From NCBI RefSeq assembly GCF_003071065.1, contig NZ_QCXX01000001.1:1422971-1486970 (forward strand): a stretch of 64,000 nucleotides of DNA. The letters run 5' to 3'. This DNA comes from Sphingobacterium athyrii. Its GTDB lineage: Bacteria > Bacteroidota > Bacteroidia > Sphingobacteriales > Sphingobacteriaceae. Below, piece after piece: positions 27,298-36,126 of this stretch (positions are counted from its first letter, which is position 1; each line of letters starts with the position of its first letter). The notes under the pieces are model-generated. The model was not told where the DNA came from. It worked only from the letters and a program-made list of their open reading frames with translations, and ran no database searches. The translations under genes were made by a program, and so were the position numbers.

Positions 27298-27394
27298 TTC
27301 TATAATTTTTATTATTGATAACACAAATTTCTATCATTATTATAGATAATACAAATAATTTAAATTGTACATTTGTATCATTAAAATAATAGAT
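27298..27394. promoter_or_regulatory. mdaB/LysR divergent control region
   Basis: The 97-bp gap is very AT-rich and contains the inverted repeat TCTAT-N7-ATAGA, in the style of LysR T-N11-A sites. TACATTTG at 27368-27375 fits the Bacteroidota -7 box TAnnTTTG for the LysR gene, but a good -33 element was not seen. Confidence 0.5.
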
Positions 27395-28291
27395 ATGAAA
27401 TGGAACTTAGAATGGCTGCGCACTTTTAAAGCGATCTATGAGACCGGTACCCTGTCTGCTGCGGCACAGGAATTGTTTATCTCACAGCCCGGTGTGAGTC
27501 TACATCTCAACTCTTTGGAAGCGTTTACCGGGCACAAACTTTTCGATAGGTCCGCACGTAGGATGGTTCCGACGGAGAAAGGTAAAATTCTATACAACTA
27601 TATTATAGATCCACTGAAGAAACTTGAAACAGGCGAGCAGCATTTTCACAAACGTACCCTGGATGAGCGTATTACCATCAGTGTCGGCATGTGTTTTGAA
27701 ACCTTTCAATACACCTTAGAGGAGCATATTGCACAACTCCCCTTTAACCTGATCATTAAATTTGGTGAATATCCGCAGATGCAACAGGATCTGGACAATG
27801 GGCTACTTGACTTAATTATTACACCACAAAAGGGTAATCAACAGAATTTGATTTATCAGGCTTTTTCGAAAGAACGTATTGTATTGATTGCGGGTGGCCA
27901 GACCGACACCGCGGACTTAGAAGCCTTATTGCATGACAACAAGATTAAGGAAGCCTCAATGCTATTAAAAAAACAGCTATGGTACAGCACCGCAGCGGAT
28001 ATGGATCATCTCAGGAATTTCTGGTCAACGCATTTTGGCGAACATCCGGATTTCAGTCCCAATTACATTGTACCTAATATCAGTTCTATTATACGATGCC
28101 TCAGCAATAACAAGGGCTTTTCCATTGTTCCTGATTTTTTATGTGCAGAAGCCATTGCTTCCGGCAAAATAAAACTGGTCTGGGAAGGACAATCTCCTGT
28201 GGAGAATACCCTCTATTTTGGAACACGCAAGAAAACAATGTATCAGGAGGAAATCAGTCAGTTGGAGACATTGCTACAGGAAAAGTGGTAA
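27395..28291 (+). CDS. LysR-family regulator
   Basis: A 298-residue regulator from ATG 27395 (M-K-W-N-L-E-W-L-R-T-F). The N-terminal helix-turn-helix is clear: G-T-L-S-A-A-A-Q-E-L-F-I-S-Q-P-G-V-S-L-H-L-N-S-L-E, followed by G-H-K-L-F-D-R-S-A-R-R-M. The remaining ~210 residues form the effector domain. Divergent from mdaB-ygiN with 97 bases between, so it most likely controls them. Confidence 0.94.
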   Translation: MKWNLEWLRTFKAIYETGTLSAAAQELFISQPGVSLHLNSLEAFTGHKLFDRSARRMVPTEKGKILYNYIIDPLKKLETGEQHFHKRTLDERITISVGMCFETFQYTLEEHIAQLPFNLIIKFGEYPQMQQDLDNGLLDLIITPQKGNQQNLIYQAFSKERIVLIAGGQTDTADLEALLHDNKIKEASMLLKKQLWYSTAADMDHLRNFWSTHFGEHPDFSPNYIVPNISSIIRCLSNNKGFSIVPDFLCAEAIASGKIKLVWEGQSPVENTLYFGTRKKTMYQEEISQLETLLQEKW

Positions 28292-28297
28292 CTGCCT

Positions 28298-28867
28298 TTA
28301 TTGATTCAGCATCTTACTTAAGAATTCGGGGGTCACGCCAATATAGGCTGCAACCTGCTTTTGAGGCAAACAGGCGATCAAGCTAGGATAGCGGGTGCAA
28401 AATCGTTCATAACGTTCCCTAGCGGTCAAACGTAAGTTTTCCATCGCACGGCTTTGGTAATAGACCAAGGCGTTTTCTGCAAGTATTCTGAAGTAAATAT
28501 TCAACTGCGGGATTTCTTTGTACAGCCTATTCAGATCCACCTTGGCAATCATAGCGATTTCAGAATCAAATATTGCATCCACAACAAGATGCCCCGGCTT
28601 GCCCGTAATAAGGCTATACATATCCCCAATCCACCAGCCTTCAGGAGCAAATTGCTGAATATAAGGACTACCATTTTCATCCACACAATAACTGCGCAGA
28701 CAGCCCGAAACGACAAATAAAGCATAACGGCTCACATCCCCTTCCAACAATAAAACCTGTTTCTTCTTGACCTTTTTCAATTTGACAAAAGAAAAGAAAA
28801 GTTCCTTCTCTTGGGCATTAAGATCAATTTGATTCAGGATGCTCTCCGCTAATAGCTTTTGATCCAT
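28298..28867 (-). CDS. Crp/Fnr-family regulator
   Basis: A 189-residue protein from ATG 28867 (the frame extends to 28894). The N-terminal cyclic-nucleotide-binding-type beta barrel spans about 20-120 (L-L-L-E-G-D-V-S-R-Y-A-L-F-V-V-S-G-C-L-R-S-Y), and the C-terminus has the HTH L-P-Q-K-Q-V-A-A-Y-I-G-V-T-P-E-F-L-S-K-M. There is no Cys cluster as in Fnr, and the barrel lacks the full cAMP motif; this subfamily in Bacteroidota usually stands next to small redox or MFS genes. Its 3' end lies 6 bases from the convergent LysR gene. Confidence 0.93.
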   Translation of the reverse strand: MDQKLLAESILNQIDLNAQEKELFFSFVKLKKVKKKQVLLLEGDVSRYALFVVSGCLRSYCVDENGSPYIQQFAPEGWWIGDMYSLITGKPGHLVVDAIFDSEIAMIAKVDLNRLYKEIPQLNIYFRILAENALVYYQSRAMENLRLTARERYERFCTRYPSLIACLPQKQVAAYIGVTPEFLSKMLNQ

Positions 28868-29084
28868 AGGATAATGCTGATTGATATACAGCAAATATAG
28901 TCTATCCCTAAATCCGAACCAAGGTTTCCGACAATTGTTTTATTCCCTTTAGAAAGCTAGGAGGTCTGCCAGGATAGAGGATGGCCAACAACAGCGCAAC
29001 CCCATGGACGAGCGGATTTTATTGGAAATATGTTTCGGGTATTTTATAACTTCATAACGGATTAGCTATTAAAAATATTTCTCG

Positions 29085-29555
29085 ATGAAAGAACATCAAT
29101 ATAAAGCGACTGTCGAATGGACAGGCAATTTAGGCAGTGGTACAGATCATTATAAGAACTACGAAAGAAGCCACCAGATCAGCATAAAGGACAAAGTGAT
29201 TATCCAGGGTTCTTCTGATCCGGCATTTCGCGGGGATCCCAACAAGCACAATCCCGAAGACCTCTTACTTGCGTCCCTATCCTCCTGCCACATGCTATGG
29301 TATCTTCATTTCTGTTCGGTCAACAATATTATCGTGGAATCGTATATTGACCATGCCACAGGGACAATGATGGAGGAGGAAAGTGGCAAGGGCTTTTTTA
29401 AAGAGGTTATACTTAGTCCTTCTATTCGTGTTCAGCGACCGGAAATGATCGACAAAGCAATCGCACTCCACAAAAAGGCCAGTGAGTATTGCTTTATTGC
29501 AAATTCAATGAATTTCCCGGTATTCCATCAGCCCCATGTGCGATCGGAAGAGTAA
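29085..29555 (+). CDS. OsmC-family peroxidase-like protein
   Basis: A 156-residue OsmC-fold protein. The two conserved cysteines are present: S-S-C-H-M-L-W-Y (about residue 69) and S-E-Y-C-F-I-A-N (about 135), with the family's N-P-E-D-L-L-L-A-S-L block before the first and the E in A-T-G-T-M-M-E-E. It probably reduces organic hydroperoxides as a homodimer in the cytoplasm. It converges on the LytTR regulator gene, 2 bases away. Confidence 0.92.
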   Translation: MKEHQYKATVEWTGNLGSGTDHYKNYERSHQISIKDKVIIQGSSDPAFRGDPNKHNPEDLLLASLSSCHMLWYLHFCSVNNIIVESYIDHATGTMMEEESGKGFFKEVILSPSIRVQRPEMIDKAIALHKKASEYCFIANSMNFPVFHQPHVRSEE

Positions 29556-29557
29556 TC

Positions 29558-30253
29558 TTATCTGTTGCCGAGACGTTCTTGTAATTCCCTTCTGAAAGTG
29601 ATCCCAACAGGCAGACTCATATCATTGATCTGCACCATGCCATGTTCATATTTGCTAACCTTGTTGATGGAGGCAATATACGATTTATGGATGCGGACAA
29701 ATTTGGAAGCAGGTACTTGTTTTAAAATCTGCTGGGTAGTACTGGCCGTAAGATAGGTCTGCGCGGGCGTCACGATTTTTACATAATTACCAAAACTTTG
29801 GATAAAGTCAATTTGGGCAAGCTTCACCTCAATCAACCGTCCATCCATGCGGATACTGATTGTCTTTGGTTCCTCCTCTTGTGGGATCAGACTACCGGTG
29901 TAGGAAAGAAAGCGTTGAACAGCTTTAAAAAAACGGGGGAAAGATATCGGCTTCAATAAATAATCAATAACGCCGTAGTCATAGCTTTCCAATGCATATT
30001 CCGAGTAAGCTGTTGTTAGTATCGTTTTAGGTGGATTGTCCAACATTTTCAGAAACTCCATTCCAGTGATTTCGGGCATATCAATATCCAGAAAAATCAG
30101 GTCGACCCTATTATTTCGCAGATATTCCAGTGCTTCAAATGCATTGTAACATTGGGCTGCCAATTCCAGATCAGCGCTTCTTTCGATATAATTGACCAAT
30201 ACATAATGTGCAGCTGGTTCGTCGTCAACCACAATACAGCGATTTTTCTCCAT
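29558..30253 (-). CDS. LytTR-family response regulator
   Basis: A 231-residue regulator: receiver domain with D10/D11, phosphoacceptor D56 in L-I-F-L-D-I-D-M-P, T in T-T-A-Y-S and K in L-L-K-P-I-S; then a LytTR domain with I-Q-S-F-G-N-Y-V-K-I, K-F-V-R-I-H-K-S-Y-I-A-S-I-N-K-V and P-V-G-I-T-F-R-R-E-L. It follows the kinase gene by 2 bases. Being divergent from the RND efflux operon, it is the obvious candidate for its control. Confidence 0.95.
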   Translation of the reverse strand: MEKNRCIVVDDEPAAHYVLVNYIERSADLELAAQCYNAFEALEYLRNNRVDLIFLDIDMPEITGMEFLKMLDNPPKTILTTAYSEYALESYDYGVIDYLLKPISFPRFFKAVQRFLSYTGSLIPQEEEPKTISIRMDGRLIEVKLAQIDFIQSFGNYVKIVTPAQTYLTASTTQQILKQVPASKFVRIHKSYIASINKVSKYEHGMVQINDMSLPVGITFRRELQERLGNR

Positions 30254-30255
30254 AG

Positions 30256-31266
30256 CTAAAGATTTATGACTAAAGATACCTCAAACTCCTCTTTACTGGC
30301 GTTTGTATTTAACTGATAGCGGTTAGGATATAACAATTTCAATCGTGCTACCGTATTTTCCAAACCTATTTTTGCCGAAAAAACGTTCCTTTTTTTCACG
30401 GGAACGGAATTTCGCACATGCAAATATAAGTTCCCTTTTTCAATCCTGATCGAAATTGCTACGTAACAATCTTCTATACTACAGGTGCCATGTTTAAAGG
30501 CATTCTCTACAAATGTGATCAGTAGCATTGGCGCAATCTGATAATTGACTCCCTCCTCTCGCTGGTAATCAAAGTCAATCTTCGTACGATACCCAAGGCG
30601 TTCCCGTTCCAATTCGATATAGCTCGAAATAAAGTCAATCTCATCATCCATAGACACAAATTCCTTATCGCTACTTTCCATTTGATAACGCAGCAATTGC
30701 GATACCTTGATAATCAGTTCAGAAGTACGTTCCGGAAATTTGAGGCTGATGCCATAGATAGTATTTAAGGTATTGAACAAAAAATGAGGGTTCAGCTGTT
30801 TTTTCAAATTAGACAATTGCGTTTGGTTAGAAAGCAGCTCCCGTCGTGTTTTCAATCGCTGAAAGCGATAAAATTCAATAAATTGGATACTGCCCAAAAT
30901 ACAGATTAACGAGCCCAATAATACGCCGACCTGATAATGGAATGTTTTCTGAGCGAGATTTTTGTACAGAAAACAATTTTTGTAGATTACATTTTCCGTT
31001 ATTTCTTTTAAAATGAGAGCAAAAACCAGCAGCATTGCGATGGAGAACAGCGCATACAGTACAGCTTTATTCTTTTTCAGCAGCAGCGGCAGCAGAAAGA
31101 AACGGTTCACCTGCGCATGGATATATAAGATCAAAAAATAGATCACCCCCATTAAAAAACCTTTCCAGCTTAAAATCAGGATCCAGTCATTCAACGTAAA
31201 GAGGATAAACGAAAAGATCAATAATGCAATTTCCTGTATGATCTTATTCTCCAGCACCTTTCTCAT
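30256..31266 (-). CDS. LytS-type sensor histidine kinase (membrane)
   Basis: A 336-residue kinase with four membrane helices (about 13-30, 34-50, 68-88, 112-132), no large sensor domain, then Q-L-N-P-H161-F-L-F-N-T-L-N and the ATPase N box M-L-L-I-T-F-V-E-N-A-F-K-H-G. It is the first gene of the two-gene unit with the LytTR regulator. With so little extracytoplasmic sequence it probably senses a membrane-borne or membrane-perturbing signal. Confidence 0.95.
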   Translation of the reverse strand: MRKVLENKIIQEIALLIFSFILFTLNDWILILSWKGFLMGVIYFLILYIHAQVNRFFLLPLLLKKNKAVLYALFSIAMLLVFALILKEITENVIYKNCFLYKNLAQKTFHYQVGVLLGSLICILGSIQFIEFYRFQRLKTRRELLSNQTQLSNLKKQLNPHFLFNTLNTIYGISLKFPERTSELIIKVSQLLRYQMESSDKEFVSMDDEIDFISSYIELERERLGYRTKIDFDYQREEGVNYQIAPMLLITFVENAFKHGTCSIEDCYVAISIRIEKGNLYLHVRNSVPVKKRNVFSAKIGLENTVARLKLLYPNRYQLNTNASKEEFEVSLVINL

Positions 31267-31436
31267 AATCCCTTATTTTGTTAAAAATCTGTTACAAAGT
31301 AAAAGTATTAAGTTTATAACCACCGAAAAATAAATGACGAATTAAATTGGTCACTTTTAAACGCCATAGATCATTTTAAACGGACTTTACAGCAAGCATG
31401 GTCTTATCTTCGTTTCCATAAAATGATATATAACCT

Positions 31437-32825
31437 ATGCTGAAATTGAATTTAGTGTTGTCATTGGCTGTATCACTTGCGACCTCAACCTCATTTGCAC
31501 AAAAGCTTACCATCCGTGATGCTGTGGACCAAGGTCTGGCAAATTATGGAATTATTAAGGCAAAGGCGTATTATGTCCAGTCAGCACTACAGACCAACGA
31601 ACAGGTAAAACGCGACTTCTGGCCTAATTTGACCGTTGCAGCGCAACAAGATTATGGAACCATAAATGGACAGAATGGTCCACTGTATGGATTTGGCGGA
31701 CTCGGTGTTGCTTCTTCGGGAGCGGCACTTCCGGAGCAAAATTGGAATTCCGCATTCGGAGCGCTTTATCTTGCCAACATCAATTGGGATATCTACACCT
31801 TTGGCCGCAGGAAAGAGCGAATCGAATTGAGTAAAGCGGACAGCAGACGATTGGAAATTGATCTCCAACAAGAACAATTTCAACATAAGATCAAGATTGC
31901 CGCAGCCTACCTGAATCTTCTGGCGAGCCAACGTCTCCAGAAAAATCAACAGAAGAACCTGGATCGCGCTCTGGTATTCTTTAACATCGCGGCCACCAAA
32001 GCCAAGAACGGGATTTTGCCCGGTGTCGATTCAACCTTGGCCTCGGCAGAAGTATCCCGCGCGAAGATCAGTTTGAATCAGGCCGGAGAAAATGTGAAGG
32101 AACAAAACAACAAATTGACGGTATTGATGGGAATCAATTCGACAGACCTTCAGATTGACACTGCGCTGGTAACAAAAACACCCACCCAGCTGCTGAGCAC
32201 TGACCCGGCTTTGGTAGACAATAATCCGGTACTTCAATATTACAAAAGTCGGATTGAAGTGGGCGAACAACAGCTGAAGCTTTCAAACAAGGAATTTTTA
32301 CCAACCCTCTCCGCTTTCGGAGTTTTCCAGGCAAGAGGTTCTGGCTTCAAAAGCGATTACACAACAGACCTCCATGCCTTTACAAGAAACTACTGGGATG
32401 GTATCCGTCCCAACCGACAAAACTATCTTTTGGGCTTGGGGATCAATTGGAATATCACCACGATCGCCCGAATCAACAAAAAAATCAGTGCACAGCGATA
32501 CACCAACGACGCCTTACGGGAGGAATATCAAACTACTGCGGCGCAATTTGCCGCGCAGCTCGATGCCGCTGATGTTAAAATCAAGTTAGCCCAGCAGAGC
32601 GATATTGAAGCACCAAGACAGGTGTCAGCTGCCCTACAGGCCTACAATCAAAAGATGGCGATGTACAAAAACGGTCTAGCGACACTTGTGGATGTCACCC
32701 AGACCTTATATACCCTGAATAGAGCCGAAACAGATCGCGAAATCGTCCATATCAACCTCTGGCAGTCACTTTTACTGAAAGCCGCAGCGGCTGGAGATTT
32801 CGATATTTTCAACAAAGAACTATAA
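31437..32825 (+). CDS. TolC-family outer-membrane efflux protein
   Basis: A 462-residue outer-membrane factor with a signal peptide (ending S-F-A-Q near residue 22). Two repeats of the OEP domain follow, with the long helices typical of the tunnel (A-Y-L-N-L-L-A-S-Q-R-L, later A-Y-N-Q-K-M-A-M-Y-K-N-G-L-A-T-L-V-D-V-T-Q-T-L-Y). First gene of the operon OMF-RND-MFP; 10 bases separate it from the RND gene. The promoter region (31267-31436) is shared with the divergent LytTR two-component pair. Confidence 0.94.
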   Translation: MLKLNLVLSLAVSLATSTSFAQKLTIRDAVDQGLANYGIIKAKAYYVQSALQTNEQVKRDFWPNLTVAAQQDYGTINGQNGPLYGFGGLGVASSGAALPEQNWNSAFGALYLANINWDIYTFGRRKERIELSKADSRRLEIDLQQEQFQHKIKIAAAYLNLLASQRLQKNQQKNLDRALVFFNIAATKAKNGILPGVDSTLASAEVSRAKISLNQAGENVKEQNNKLTVLMGINSTDLQIDTALVTKTPTQLLSTDPALVDNNPVLQYYKSRIEVGEQQLKLSNKEFLPTLSAFGVFQARGSGFKSDYTTDLHAFTRNYWDGIRPNRQNYLLGLGINWNITTIARINKKISAQRYTNDALREEYQTTAAQFAAQLDAADVKIKLAQQSDIEAPRQVSAALQAYNQKMAMYKNGLATLVDVTQTLYTLNRAETDREIVHINLWQSLLLKAAAAGDFDIFNKEL

Positions 32826-32835
32826 ATAACACCGC

Positions 32836-35800
32836 ATGAATTTAATCCGTTTTGCCTTACGTAAGCCGATATCCATTCTTGTACTGGTCATGGGACTTAT
32901 TGTATTTGGAATAGGCGCAGTACGCACCATCAAGGTAGACATTTTACCCAAAATGAACCTTCCTGTTATTTATATTGCGCACCCCTTTGGGGGTTATTCT
33001 CCAGATCAGATGGAGTCTTATTTTGCCAAAAACTACGTCAATATCCTACTTTTTGCCAATGGCGTCAAATCCATTGAGACCAAAAACATCCAGGGGCTGA
33101 CCTTAATGAAGATCTCCTACTACGAAGACACCAATATGGCACAAGCAGCGGCGGAATTGAGCGCACTCGCCAATAGGATCCAGGCCTCCTTTCCTCCGGG
33201 ATCACAACCGCCCTTTATTATCCGGTTTGACGCGTCTTCACTCCCTGTAGGGCAGCTTGTACTCAGCAGTGATAAACGTTCCAACAACGAACTACAGGAT
33301 CTGGCCAATGTGTATGTTCGGGCTTCATTTACCTCCATACCGGGATTACTTTCCCCGCCACCATTTGGGGGCAGTCCCCGTACCATCGAGGTCAATGTAG
33401 ATCCCGATCTGATGCGCAGTCACAACATGACCCCCGATCAGGTCGTCGAAGCATTAAAACTCAACAACCAGACCGCACCTGCCGGAAATGTCCGTATAAA
33501 AGATAAAAACTATATTACGCCCACCAACAACACCATTCGGGATGTAAAAGATTTTGAGAAAATCCCGCTTTTTAAAGGCGGAGTACAAAATCTCTATCTG
33601 GGCGATATTGCCACGGTGAAAGACGGCGCCGATGTTACCGCAGGTTATGCGCTCGTCAATGGCAAACGATCGGTCTACGTCAGTATTGCCAAAGCCGGTG
33701 ATGCTTCCACTTGGGAAGTCGTACAAAATCTGAAAGCCGCACTTCCAAAAATACAGAATACCTTGCCCGAGGATGTAAAACTATCCTATGAGTTTGACCA
33801 ATCCGTTTATGTCATCAACTCCGTCAAAAGTTTGATTACCGAAGGCGCTATCGGAGCAATACTCACTGGTCTGATGGTCTTATTATTTTTGGGCGACCGT
33901 AGAGCAGCTTTAATCGTTATTTTAACAATCCCAATCTCTGTTATTTCGGGCGTGCTCTTCCTGAAACTATTTGGACAGACGATCAATCTAATGTCACTGA
34001 GTGGATTGGCACTGGCAATCGGTATCCTCGTTGACGAGAGTACAGTCACGATAGAGAATATACACCAACACCTGGATATGGGCAAACCAAAAGCATTGGC
34101 CATCTGGGATGCCTGTAAGGAAATTGCCTTGCCAAAGCTGCTGATTTTACTCTGTATCCTCGCTGTATTCGCTCCGGCTTTTACAATGACAGGTATTCCC
34201 GGATCCTTATTTTTACCACTGGCTTTGTCCATCGGATTTTCGATGATTATCTCCTTTCTGCTGTCACAGACTTTCGTACCGATCATGGCCAACTGGCTCA
34301 TGAAAGATCACCACAAAACCGGTGCACATAAAATAAATCCAAAAGGACTGAATCCGGATGAAGTTCAATTTGCCGAAACAGGTCTATCCGTTGAATCCGA
34401 ACAAGATACCCTGAATCAAAAGAAACTTCTTGTTGAACGGGAAGATTTTAACAACGATGGCAAGATCAGCCTGTTTGAACGATTCAGAAATCGGTTTATG
34501 AAAATGATCGACCGACTGTTCAAGCAGAAGAAAATTATCACCGTCGTCTACCTGGTGGGTGCCATAAGTCTGGTCCTCGTTTTGCTCAATACGATTGGAC
34601 AGGACGTATTTCCAAAGGTCAATTCGAGCCAATTTCAGATGCGTCTGCGTGCCGTCGAAGGCACCCGCATTGAACGTACCGAAGAAAAGGCCAAACGCGC
34701 ATTAGCTGAGCTTGAACAACTGGTCGGTAAAGAACACATTAGCATATCCTCTGTTTATATTGGTCAACACCCCGGGCAATTCTCCGTATCACCGATCTAC
34801 CTGTTTATGGCAGGTCCCCATGAAGCCGTTTTTCAAATCGCCCTCAAAGATTATCACCACGATATGGACAGTTTCCGCGACGAATACAGAAAGCGACTCA
34901 AGGCCGCTCTTCCTGATGTGCAGGTTTCTTTTGAACCGATCGAACTCACCGACAAAGTCCTGAGTCAAGGTTCGCCGACACCGATCGAGGTGCGAATTGC
35001 CGGCAAGAACAAAAAAAATAATGAAAAATATGCAGGCAAATTAATCGAAGAACTGAAAGCTATTCCCTATTTCAGGGATGTGCAGCTGGCGCAATCCATC
35101 AAATACCCGTCCTATGACATCAATATTGACCGGGTACGTGCCGCTCAGCTAGGTATTGACCTTGCAGAAGTGACCCGATCATTGATCGCGGCAACATCGT
35201 CCTCCCGTTATACCGAGAAAAATACCTGGATTGATGAAAAAGCGGGGCTATCCTACAATGTGCAAGTACAGGTTCCCATTGATAAAATGAAAGACGAGAA
35301 AGAGATTGGAGAAATTCCATTGTTAAAAAATTCGTCAAGGCCAATACTGAGCGATATTGCAACCATTACGCCATCTTATACTTATGGCGAGAACGACAAC
35401 CTAGGTGCCATGCCCTACATTTCTGTCACCGCCAATATCGACCATACGGATCTGAAAACAGCCTCCAATGATGTACAACGTAGTATTAAAGCTTTGGGCG
35501 AACTTCCACGCGGTCTTTCAGTGGAGCAAATCGGGTTGGGAAAAGTATTAAATGAAACTATGGATAGCCTACAGGCAGGTCTGGCGGTAGCAATTATTGT
35601 GATATTTCTGATGCTTTCGGCCAACTTTCAGTCATTTAAAGTTTCTATGGTCGTCCTCACCACTGTCCCAGCCGTTGTCCTTGGATCCCTGCTGATGCTT
35701 TTATTGACCGGTTCAACGCTCAACCTACAGTCTTATATGGGTATTATTATGTCTGTTGGTGTATCCATTGCCAATGCGGTGCTGCTGATCACCAATGCCG

Positions 35801-36126
35801 AACATATCCGCAAGCACAATCAAAACGCATTGGCTGCCGCACGTGAAGCCGCCTCTCTCCGTTTACGCCCTATTATTATGACCAGTTTGGCCATGATTGT
35901 CGGGATGTTGCCCATGGCAATAGGCCATGGTGAAGGCGGTGAACAGGTATCTCCTTTGGGACGTGCCGTTATCGGAGGCTTATTATTCTCTACGTTTGCC
36001 GTACTGGTGATTTTACCTTTAATATTTGCCTGGGCACAAGAGAAAAGCAGCACCCAATCAATCTCCTTAGATCCAGAAGACGAAGAAAGTAAACATTATA
36101 TCGCAGCATTAAAACCTTTATCATGA
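32836..36126 (+). CDS. RND efflux pump inner-membrane subunit with EF-hand-like loop
   Basis: A 1096-residue HAE/AcrB-type pump: an N-terminal helix, two large periplasmic domains and twelve membrane helices. In TM4 the pair D400-E401 (G-I-L-V-D-E-S-T-V-T-I-E-N) stands where AcrB has Asp-Asp. The protein is longer than AcrB mainly through an insertion of about 70 residues between TM6 and TM7 (about 485-555), which contains D537-F-N-N-D-G-K-I-S-L-F-E548, a perfect 12-residue EF-hand loop (D1, N3, D5, G6, I8, S9, E12). It overlaps the adaptor gene by 4 bases. Exports probably lipophilic compounds; substrate unknown. Confidence 0.95.
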   Translation: MNLIRFALRKPISILVLVMGLIVFGIGAVRTIKVDILPKMNLPVIYIAHPFGGYSPDQMESYFAKNYVNILLFANGVKSIETKNIQGLTLMKISYYEDTNMAQAAAELSALANRIQASFPPGSQPPFIIRFDASSLPVGQLVLSSDKRSNNELQDLANVYVRASFTSIPGLLSPPPFGGSPRTIEVNVDPDLMRSHNMTPDQVVEALKLNNQTAPAGNVRIKDKNYITPTNNTIRDVKDFEKIPLFKGGVQNLYLGDIATVKDGADVTAGYALVNGKRSVYVSIAKAGDASTWEVVQNLKAALPKIQNTLPEDVKLSYEFDQSVYVINSVKSLITEGAIGAILTGLMVLLFLGDRRAALIVILTIPISVISGVLFLKLFGQTINLMSLSGLALAIGILVDESTVTIENIHQHLDMGKPKALAIWDACKEIALPKLLILLCILAVFAPAFTMTGIPGSLFLPLALSIGFSMIISFLLSQTFVPIMANWLMKDHHKTGAHKINPKGLNPDEVQFAETGLSVESEQDTLNQKKLLVEREDFNNDGKISLFERFRNRFMKMIDRLFKQKKIITVVYLVGAISLVLVLLNTIGQDVFPKVNSSQFQMRLRAVEGTRIERTEEKAKRALAELEQLVGKEHISISSVYIGQHPGQFSVSPIYLFMAGPHEAVFQIALKDYHHDMDSFRDEYRKRLKAALPDVQVSFEPIELTDKVLSQGSPTPIEVRIAGKNKKNNEKYAGKLIEELKAIPYFRDVQLAQSIKYPSYDINIDRVRAAQLGIDLAEVTRSLIAATSSSRYTEKNTWIDEKAGLSYNVQVQVPIDKMKDEKEIGEIPLLKNSSRPILSDIATITPSYTYGENDNLGAMPYISVTANIDHTDLKTASNDVQRSIKALGELPRGLSVEQIGLGKVLNETMDSLQAGLAVAIIVIFLMLSANFQSFKVSMVVLTTVPAVVLGSLLMLLLTGSTLNLQSYMGIIMSVGVSIANAVLLITNAEHIRKHNQNALAAAREAASLRLRPIIMTSLAMIVGMLPMAIGHGEGGEQVSPLGRAVIGGLLFSTFAVLVILPLIFAWAQEKSSTQSISLDPEDEESKHYIAALKPLS

